DNA from: Pseudomonadota bacterium
Lineage (GTDB): Bacteria; Pseudomonadota; Gammaproteobacteria; Burkholderiales; Burkholderiaceae_B
Assembly: GCA_023432075.1 (NCBI GenBank)
Contig: JAEYVD010000146.1
Coordinates: 1 to 10,359, forward strand
DNA length: 10,359 nucleotides
Direction of reading: 5' to 3'
A program made the position numbers and the translations under genes. Positions 6,327-10,359 of this stretch are shown piece by piece. The first letter of the stretch is position 1. Each line of letters opens with the position of its first letter. The notes under the pieces are model-generated. The model made no database searches, was not told the DNA's origin, and saw only the letters and a list, made by a program, of their open reading frames with translations.

Positions 6327-6355
6327 AGTATTCCGCAGCGACCTGTGATTTTCAA
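6327..6355 (-). promoter_or_regulatory. Sigma70-like promoter of the Rmf/CrpP-like gene (copy 2)
   Basis: On the minus strand TTGAAA (6350-6355, five of six) and AATACT (6327-6332, four of six) are separated by exactly 17 bases. The start point would be near 6320, about 30 bases before the ATG. A dyad GATGG-CGCA-CCATC (6360-6373) lies five bases upstream of the -35 box and could be an activator or repressor site. Confidence 0.55.
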
Positions 6356-6587
6356 TAGTGATGGCGCACCATCCGGGGCGGTGCCGCCGTCATGTCCGCC
6401 GTGCAAACACGAGCGCCGGATGCCGGCGTCGCCGCAGACTTCCATGCGCGACGACGCGTCTTTCCAGGCAGTCGAACCGCGTCTGTTATGCGTGCAATTT
6501 CGCGGCTCTGTGCCTGTTCAGGGTTGCGCCACGGCACGCACAATCTGGGCTTGCCGCCCGCGTCGGGCGGATCTTGAGGATGTTGGG

Positions 6588-7502
6588 ATGCGCTACCGCT
6601 ACGTTACGGCCGATGTGTTCACTGGCCATGCTTACCTGGGCAATCCGCTGGCTGTCGTGCTGGACGCGCAGGGTCTGGACGCCCGCCAGATGCAGCGGAT
6701 CGCACGCGAGTTCAATTATTCGGAAACCAGCTTTGTGATGCCGCCGCAAGACCGTGACCATACGGCGCGCGTGCGCATCTTCACGCCAGACCGCGAGGTG
6801 CCGTTTGCCGGGCATCCGAACGTCGGCACTGCGGTCGTGCTGGCGCGCGAGCAGATCGCGGCGGGGTTGCCCGCGCCGCAGGCGTTCGTGTTCGAAGAGG
6901 AAGCCGGCCTGGTGCACATAGCGTTGACCTACGAAGAGCACGGGCTGCAGGGCGCGGCGCTGCGGGCGCCGCAGCCCCTGTCGCGCGGCCGCGAGGCCCC
7001 ATTGGACGCGGTTGCACGCGCGCTGCGTCTGGATCCCGCGGACATTCTGGTGTCGACGCATGCGCCCATGGTGGCGTCGGTAGGTTTGCCGTTTTTGGTG
7101 GTGCAGGTTGCCAGCCGCGACGCGTTGCGCCGCGCGTCGCCCGATGCGTCGGGCTACGCAGCCTTGATGCCGACATTGGGCGCGAAGTCCATCTATGTCT
7201 ACACCACCGACACGGCAGGCGAAGCGATGGATGCGCCCACCGACATCCAGGCGCGGATGCTCACGGGCCGCATGACCGAAGACCCCGCCACGGGCAGCGC
7301 GACGGCGGCCGTCACGGCGCTGCGCGCCTCGCTCGCGGGCAAGGGTGTCCTGCGGCTGCGTGTGGGGCAGGGCGTGGATATGGGACGTGCAAGCCTGTTG
7401 CTGGCGCACGCGGAGCCGCGGGACGATGGTGTGTGGGCCAACGTGGCCGGGCAGGCCGTGGTGGTGATGGAGGGCACGCTGCCCGCGCCCGCCAGCGATT
7501 GA
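6588..7502 (+). CDS. PhzF-family isomerase/epimerase
   Basis: This 304-residue protein has the PhzF diaminopimelate-epimerase-like fold of two pseudo-symmetric halves. Diagnostic stretches are VFTGHAYLGNPLAVV (10-24), NYSETSF (43-49) with E46 equivalent to the catalytic glutamate of PhzF, VPFAGHPNVGTA (71-82), EDPATGSA (231-238) and the QG-x-D-M-G-R segment (261-267). Family members isomerise or epimerise small metabolites; most, including this one, are outside phenazine operons and have unknown substrates. I chose ATG 6588 because the conserved N-terminus starts there and AGGA lies seven bases upstream. The frame is open back to 6312, but that part has no family similarity and overlaps the divergent promoter at 6327-6355. 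It is probably monocistronic. The 232 bases upstream hold no convincing gene. Confidence 0.93.
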   Translation: MRYRYVTADVFTGHAYLGNPLAVVLDAQGLDARQMQRIAREFNYSETSFVMPPQDRDHTARVRIFTPDREVPFAGHPNVGTAVVLAREQIAAGLPAPQAFVFEEEAGLVHIALTYEEHGLQGAALRAPQPLSRGREAPLDAVARALRLDPADILVSTHAPMVASVGLPFLVVQVASRDALRRASPDASGYAALMPTLGAKSIYVYTTDTAGEAMDAPTDIQARMLTGRMTEDPATGSATAAVTALRASLAGKGVLRLRVGQGVDMGRASLLLAHAEPRDDGVWANVAGQAVVVMEGTLPAPASD

Positions 7503-7540
7503 CAAGGCAATTCGCGATTTGCGGGCGGCAGCGCGCCTCG

Positions 7541-7546
7541 TGTAAG
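7541..7546 (+). promoter_or_regulatory. Weak -10 candidate of the ypeA leader
   Basis: TGTAAG matches four of six -10 bases, but the -35 region (TTGCGG with 16-base spacing) matches only three of six. If used, transcription would begin about 7550-7553, a few bases before the ATG of the 22-codon ORF, making that ORF almost leaderless. Confidence 0.25.
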
Positions 7547-7555
7547 CTGCAGCGC

Positions 7556-7624
7556 ATGAACGCACCGCACATCGCTGCCGCATCGCGCGCAGATTTCCGA
7601 CGAATCACTCGACGTCTCCGTTGA
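7556..7624 (+). CDS. Possible arginine-rich leader peptide (22 aa)
   Basis: The ORF encodes 22 residues ending DFRRITRRLR. Six of its last twelve codons are arginine: CGC, CGA, CGA, CGA, CGT, CGT. Neighbouring genes use mainly CGC, so the three CGA codons stand out. It has no ribosome site before the ATG. Its stop is directly followed by the stem segments described at 7606-7698. It is either a regulatory leader peptide for the downstream acetyltransferase gene or a chance ORF inside a small RNA. Confidence 0.3.
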   Translation: MNAPHIAAASRADFRRITRRLR

Positions 7625-7698
7625 GTGGCTAGCCGTGTTCGGGCGCCGGTTGTCCGGCGCTTACCCCAGAAGGCCACGATACCCTCGTGGCCTTTTTT
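7606..7698 (+). promoter_or_regulatory. Candidate attenuator or small-RNA 3' region upstream of ypeA
   Basis: Three stems occur in order: CACTC/GAGTG (7606-7610 with 7623-7627), GCGCCGG/CCGGCGC (7643-7649 with 7654-7660, loop TTGT) and the terminator stem (7670-7694). GTGGC at 7625-7629 can also pair with GCCAC at 7673-7677, which is part of the terminator's 5' arm. That would give two mutually exclusive folds, as in classic attenuators. The alternative pairing is only five to six base pairs, so this is a hypothesis. Otherwise the region is simply the end of the phzF-family transcript or of a roughly 150-base small RNA. Confidence 0.35.
7670..7698 (+). terminator. Intrinsic terminator between the phzF-family gene and ypeA
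   Basis: AAGGCCACGA and TCGTGGCCTT form a perfect 10-bp stem with the loop TACCC, running into six T residues and then GTTT. It is a textbook rho-independent terminator. It lies 168 bases after the phzF-family stop and 68 bases before the ypeA start, so it can end the upstream transcript or act in the ypeA leader. Confidence 0.9.
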
Positions 7699-7765
7699 GT
7701 TTGCATTCAATTGCCGTCCGGGGCGTATCGCAAGGCCTTCGTTCTTTCATCACAAGGAATGAAGC

Positions 7766-8200
7766 ATGTCTCATCAAGCCCTCGCTATCCGGCCGTTTCA
7801 GGCGTCCGACGAAACCGCGCTGATCGCATTGTGGCAAGCCTGCGGGCTGACGCGGCCGTGGAACGATCCGCGCAAGGACATCGCGCGCAAGATGACGGTG
7901 CAGTCCAATCTATTTTTGGTGGGGGAACTGGACGGCGCTATTGTCGCGACGTTGATGGGCGGCTACGACGGTCACCGCGGCTGGATCAACTATCTGGCCG
8001 TCTCACCCCTGCATCGGCGGCGCCATTTCGCCACGGCGCTGATGCGGACGGTTGAGCGCAAGCTGCTTGAGATGGGTTGCCCGAAGATCAATCTGCTGAT
8101 CCGTTCGGAGAACGTCGCGGTGAAGCGCTTCTACGACAGCCTTGGCTTTCAGGAGGACGCGGTGATCAGCATGGGCAAGCGCCTGATTCCGGATCTTTGA
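7766..8200 (+). CDS. ypeA: GNAT acetyltransferase YpeA
   Basis: This 144-residue Gcn5-related N-acetyltransferase matches the YpeA subfamily by its signatures LWQACGLTRPWNDP (22-35), GGYDGHRGWINYLAVSP (65-81), GCPKINLLIRSEN (104-116), FYDSLGF (122-128) and ISMGKRLI (134-141). It would move an acetyl group from acetyl-CoA to an unknown amine. The acetyl-CoA loop reads R84-R-R-H87-F-A89, where the family consensus is R/Q-x-x-G-x-G/A, so the first glycine is replaced by histidine. The coding sequence there is clean, with no frameshift. The start is set by AAGGA seven bases upstream. A terminator lies before it and two hairpins after it, so it is probably monocistronic. Confidence 0.92.
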   Translation: MSHQALAIRPFQASDETALIALWQACGLTRPWNDPRKDIARKMTVQSNLFLVGELDGAIVATLMGGYDGHRGWINYLAVSPLHRRRHFATALMRTVERKLLEMGCPKINLLIRSENVAVKRFYDSLGFQEDAVISMGKRLIPDL

Positions 8201-8208
8201 GGATTCGG

Positions 8209-8265
8209 CGGGCATCAGGCGCAAGGCGCTTGATGCCCGGCATGCGCGGCGAGCCGGGCGCATGC
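8209..8265. terminator. Two tandem hairpins between convergent genes
   Basis: The first has arms CGGGCATCAGGCGC (8209-8222) and GCGCTTGATGCCCG (8226-8239), 14 pairs with one wobble and a 3-base loop. The second, starting on the next base, has arms GCATGCGC (8240-8247) and GCGCATGC (8258-8265). They follow ypeA by eight bases and precede, on the other strand, the end of the deacylase gene. Neither has a T-run, so they may be bidirectional, factor-assisted terminators or mRNA 3'-end protectors. Confidence 0.5.
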
Positions 8266-8304
8266 GGGCGGCGCCCGCGTCGCTTGGTCACGCGATGTCA
8301 GGCG

Positions 8305-9258
8305 TCAGATCGCCTGCGTCAGATACACGGCTTCGCGGCCCACGATGGGCATGCGCGTGGGCATGAAGATCGTGCAGGCATCGCACGGGGAGCGGATTTC
8401 TTCCGTGCCATTCATGGCAATCAGTTCGCCCTTGTCGAAGGTCTCAAAGCCAATCACCGGACGCGTGAAGGTGAAGTCCTCGGACTTCACCATGTGGACC
8501 TCCAGCAGGCGATAGCGCTGCGGGGTGGGCGGGGCCGGGGTGCCGGCCGGCGTGTCGATGAGGCCCAGATGCGCGAGAAAGCGCAAGGTCACGTCGGTGG
8601 CGAGTTCGGCCGCGGAACGCGAAAAATGCTGGCCGCATTCGACAACGAGCGCACCGCCGCTGTCCGACAGCGGATCGCCATGATGGCCGTAGCCCATGAC
8701 CCCAGTGCCCGGAAACTTGTCTTGCGGCATGACCAGGTGCACTTGCGGCGAGCCGACTGCAGCGGCCAGCGCGGTGTTGCGGTCCATCTCGTTGTAGACC
8801 CAGAAGGGTTGCACGGGCGCGCGCGTGGAATGGATGTCCAGCACGAAGTCGGCGGCGTCCAGGACAGGGCGCATCTCGCGGGCGCGGCGCAGTTCCGGGC
8901 TGTCTTCCGCGCCGTCCAGCATCGCGGCCGACCAGATGCGGTTCAGGTTGTGCACGAGCTGGCGGTTGTCGTAAGGTCTGTCGATGTCGAAAGCCTCGTA
9001 GGCCTCGACGTGCGCAAAGCTGACCGTCAAGGTGCCGATCTTCGGGCGCACGCCGGTGTCCAGCAGATGGGTGGCGGCCACCATGCCACAGATCTCGTTG
9101 CCGTGCGTGATGGCGTTGATGAGCACGTGCGGTCCGGGCTTGCCGGAGTCGAAGCGATGAACGTAGGGGATGCCGGTGTTGCCTTCGCGATAGGCGGACA
9201 GGTCTCGCGGCAAGACTTCCAGCGGAGCAGTATCAGGTTCGAAGACGGGTTTGTTCAT
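8305..9258 (-). CDS. AstE/AspA-family zinc-dependent deacylase
   Basis: This 317-residue protein belongs to the succinylglutamate desuccinylase/aspartoacylase group of M14-like zinc enzymes, which cut an acyl group from N-acyl amino acids or related amides. Zinc ligands are H52 and E55 in ITHGNE (50-55) and H143 in LDIHST (140-145). NLNR (104-107) fits the substrate-binding Asn-Arg region, and E207 in VVECGQH (205-211) is the probable general base. The C-terminal part (about 245-317) forms the family's beta-rich domain. No other arginine-succinyltransferase genes are near, so a true AstE role is unlikely and the substrate is open. The ATG at 9258 lacks a clear ribosome site, and no better start lies before the conserved region. 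It is convergent with ypeA. Confidence 0.9.
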   Translation of the reverse strand: MNKPVFEPDTAPLEVLPRDLSAYREGNTGIPYVHRFDSGKPGPHVLINAITHGNEICGMVAATHLLDTGVRPKIGTLTVSFAHVEAYEAFDIDRPYDNRQLVHNLNRIWSAAMLDGAEDSPELRRAREMRPVLDAADFVLDIHSTRAPVQPFWVYNEMDRNTALAAAVGSPQVHLVMPQDKFPGTGVMGYGHHGDPLSDSGGALVVECGQHFSRSAAELATDVTLRFLAHLGLIDTPAGTPAPPTPQRYRLLEVHMVKSEDFTFTRPVIGFETFDKGELIAMNGTEEIRSPCDACTIFMPTRMPIVGREAVYLTQAI

Positions 9259-9326
9259 GGGGTCGATGGCAGGTTTGAATGTGAGCCGGTGGGGGCAATC
9301 AGTTACGCGCAGCGCATTGGCCTGAC

Positions 9327-9332
9327 ATTATG
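9327..9332 (-). promoter_or_regulatory. Probable -10 box of the deacylase gene
   Basis: On the minus strand CATAAT matches five of six bases, about 70 bases upstream of the ATG, but no good -35 box sits 16-18 bases away. The dyad TCGCC-AATTC-GGCGA (9340-9354) occupies the spacer to -35 region. An activator-dependent or repressed promoter would look like this. Confidence 0.3.
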
Positions 9333-9452
9333 CGCCGGTTCGCCAATTCGGCGATGAGGGCAAAAAAGCGGGTTTTTAGCGCTGATTTTTTCAACTTCAA
9401 GATGCCTTCGCACTAGGCGAATTAGTACTGTTTTACCCCTTAAAAACTCTGC

Positions 9453-9481
9453 TTTCCAAGCCTTTTTGTTTGGTGCATATT
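9453..9481 (+). promoter_or_regulatory. Sigma70-like promoter of the 84-residue gene
   Basis: TTTCCA (four of six), exactly 17 bases, then CATATT (four of six), placing the start near 9488, about 26 bases before the ATG. The whole stretch 9355-9480 is markedly AT-rich with several A and T runs, as expected for a promoter zone between two divergent genes. No gene was found in 9259-9513. Confidence 0.4.
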
Positions 9482-9513
9482 GCGGCCCGTTAGTCGGAAT
9501 TCAGAGGTGCAGC

Positions 9514-9768
9514 ATGAGCGGGTGGCCAGAGCGTCATATCAACGGTTTTCAAGTGCAGTGTGAAGTGGTGGACTTGGAAACTGGGGTTTTGGCCATCGAA
9601 ATCATGGTCCGCCGGCAGGGCAACGAGGCCGCCGCGCAGCGGTGGTCGCTGCCCCGTTTCGTCACCTTCAACGATCCTGCCGCCGCGCGGCGTCATGCCG
9701 AGCTGGTGCTCTCGGGCATCCGGACCGTTGACGAGTTCACCGGCGAACCCCGATACGGAATTCTCTAG
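9514..9768 (+). CDS. Small protein of unknown function (84 aa)
   Basis: I do not recognise the family. It is a soluble, mixed alpha/beta sequence: a strand-rich N-terminal half (residues 9-34 alternate hydrophobic and polar, containing QVQCEVVDLETGVLAIEI), a segment with RWSLPRFVTF (43-52), an alanine/arginine-rich helix (54-68) and a polar tail. It has one cysteine (C16) and no signal peptide or membrane segment. ATG 9514 is supported by GAGGT five bases upstream and a promoter about 30 bases upstream; a TTG at 9466 would start inside that promoter. Codon use is GC-rich like the neighbours, which supports real coding. Confidence 0.75.
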   Translation: MSGWPERHINGFQVQCEVVDLETGVLAIEIMVRRQGNEAAAQRWSLPRFVTFNDPAAARRHAELVLSGIRTVDEFTGEPRYGIL

Positions 9769-9788
9769 CGCTCGCTAGTGTTTTGTTT
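9765..9788 (+). terminator. Weak terminator-like hairpin over the stop codon
   Basis: CTAGC and GCTAG pair around GCTC, overlapping the TAG stop, and are followed by TGTTTTGTTT. The stem has only five pairs, so termination would be partial at best. Confidence 0.35.
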
Positions 9789-9809
9789 CGTTTATCACAT
9801 TCATGTGTC

Positions 9810-9837
9810 TTGTCGGACGTGGAATGCCCGGTACAGT
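9810..9837 (+). promoter_or_regulatory. Sigma70-like promoter of the SYLF lipoprotein gene
   Basis: TTGTCG (four of six), 16 bases, then TACAGT (four of six). The start would fall near 9844, within the 10-base palindrome TCATGCATGA (9841-9850), which is flanked by GTTG and CAAC. The palindrome may be an operator or a short 5' hairpin ahead of the ribosome site. Confidence 0.4.
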
Positions 9838-9868
9838 TGTTCATGCATGACAACAAAAGGAGAGTTCC

Positions 9869-10359
9869 ATGTTTGACGCTTATCCCGTTCTGCGCCGCAC
9901 CGGCATGGCGATTGCAATCGGCGCCGCCGGCGTTCTGTTTGCAGGCTGTACCACGACCACGCCTTCCAAGTCTCCGGCCGCTTCGACGGCAGAGCAGCGG
10001 CAATCGATGAACAGCGCGGCCAATGCCACGCTCGCCAAGCTGTATGAAGCCGCTCCCCAGTCCAAGGACCTGGTTGCGCGCGCCAAGGGCGTGCTGGTGT
10101 TCCCCGACGTGCTGAGCGGCAGCTTCATCGTCGGCGCCGAGCATGGCAAGGGCGTGCTGCGCGTGAACGGCGCGAATGCCGGCTACTACAGCACGACGGC
10201 GGGCTCGATCGGCTTCCAGGCCGGCGCGCAATCGAAGGCGATGATCCTGCTCTTCATGACGGATGACGCCTTGAACAAGTTCCGCAACAGCAGCGGCTGG
10301 ACCGTCGGCGCGGACGCCACGGTGGCGGTGGTCAATATCGGCGCCAATGGCCGCATCGA
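9869..10359 (+). CDS. SYLF/Ysc84-domain lipoprotein, 3' end cut by the window
   Basis: The first 163 codons are present. A lipoprotein signal covers residues 1-26: basic R9-R10, hydrophobic 13-25, then LFAGC with lipidated C27. Phenylalanine sits at -3, which is less usual but tolerated. A short polar linker follows (28-45). The SYLF/Ysc84 domain then begins, with AKGVLVFPDVLSGSFIVG (72-89), GKGVLRV (93-99), GYYSTTAGSIGFQAGAQ (105-121), MILLFMTDDALNKF (125-138) and WTVGADATVAVV (144-155). Bacterial members are small periplasm-facing lipoproteins of unclear, possibly lipid-binding function. About 25-30 residues are probably missing, judging from the family's usual length near 190. AAGGAG lies six bases before the ATG. 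Confidence 0.88.
   Translation, partial: MFDAYPVLRRTGMAIAIGAAGVLFAGCTTTTPSKSPAASTAEQRQSMNSAANATLAKLYEAAPQSKDLVARAKGVLVFPDVLSGSFIVGAEHGKGVLRVNGANAGYYSTTAGSIGFQAGAQSKAMILLFMTDDALNKFRNSSGWTVGADATVAVVNIGANGRI

Noticed and set aside
6392..6577. 61-codon plus-strand open frame between the small-gene promoter and the PhzF-family gene
   Set aside because: There is no ribosome site, the composition is unlike a protein, and it sits in a probable divergent promoter region.
6312..6587. N-terminal extension of the PhzF-family protein by 92 codons
   Set aside because: It overlaps the promoter of the divergent small gene, has no family similarity and is poor in coding character. The conserved start MRYRYVTADVF is at 6588.
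7499..7504. Perfect TTGACA over the PhzF-family stop codon as a -35 box
   Set aside because: No -10-like hexamer lies 15-19 bases downstream; that position reads CGGGCG. The match is probably chance.
6486..7583. 365-codon minus-strand open frame opposite the PhzF-family gene
   Set aside because: The product is a low-complexity Arg/His/Gln mixture with no recognisable fold, fully antisense to a conserved gene.
8077..9357. 426-codon plus-strand open frame opposite the deacylase gene
   Set aside because: It is antisense to a well-supported AstE/AspA-family gene, its product is Gly/Arg/His-rich without any domain pattern, and it overlaps ypeA out of frame. It is a shadow typical of GC-rich DNA.

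Overview
The window looks like a chromosomal segment of a high-GC betaproteobacterium, most likely Alcaligenaceae of the Achromobacter/Bordetella kind. This rests on the GC-rich codon use, strong GGAG-type ribosome sites and the mix of protein families. It is not a database identification. No transposase, integrase, phage gene or CRISPR array was seen.

Layout. Bases 1-180 hold a tRNA-Pro(GGG) gene with encoded CCA, a probable promoter, a hairpin in its 5' leader and a strong intrinsic terminator. Bases 211-2256 (minus) encode an exported SdsA1-type alkylsulfatase. It is divergent, across a 308-base intergenic region, from an outer-membrane beta-barrel protein (2565-3566). Bases 3645-4916 (minus) encode a polytopic putative Na+/H+ antiporter of the ion-transporter superfamily.

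Bases 5111-6355 are the least ordinary part. A sigma70-like promoter precedes two tightly spaced small genes: a 31-residue secreted-peptide-like ORF and a 73-residue CxxC protein. A fold-rich intergenic stretch follows, then two minus-strand paralogues of 74 and 80 residues that resemble the Rmf/CrpP family. The two paralogues are separated by a perfect 15-bp hairpin, and the upstream one has a good promoter.

Bases 6588-7502 encode a PhzF-family isomerase/epimerase. Between it and the ypeA acetyltransferase gene (7766-8200) lies a short arginine-rich ORF, two stem-loops and an intrinsic terminator. Their arrangement could be a transcription attenuator or a small RNA. Two tandem hairpins separate ypeA from a convergent AstE/AspA-family zinc deacylase (8305-9258). 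The right end carries an 84-residue protein of unknown function and the start of a SYLF/Ysc84-type lipoprotein that runs off the window.

Most genes appear to be single transcription units with their own promoters or terminators. The only clearly coupled pair is the two small genes at 5170-5489. The sulfatase and the barrel protein may share control through their common upstream region. The transferase, deacylase and isomerase are all small-molecule enzymes, but nothing in the sequence ties them into one pathway.
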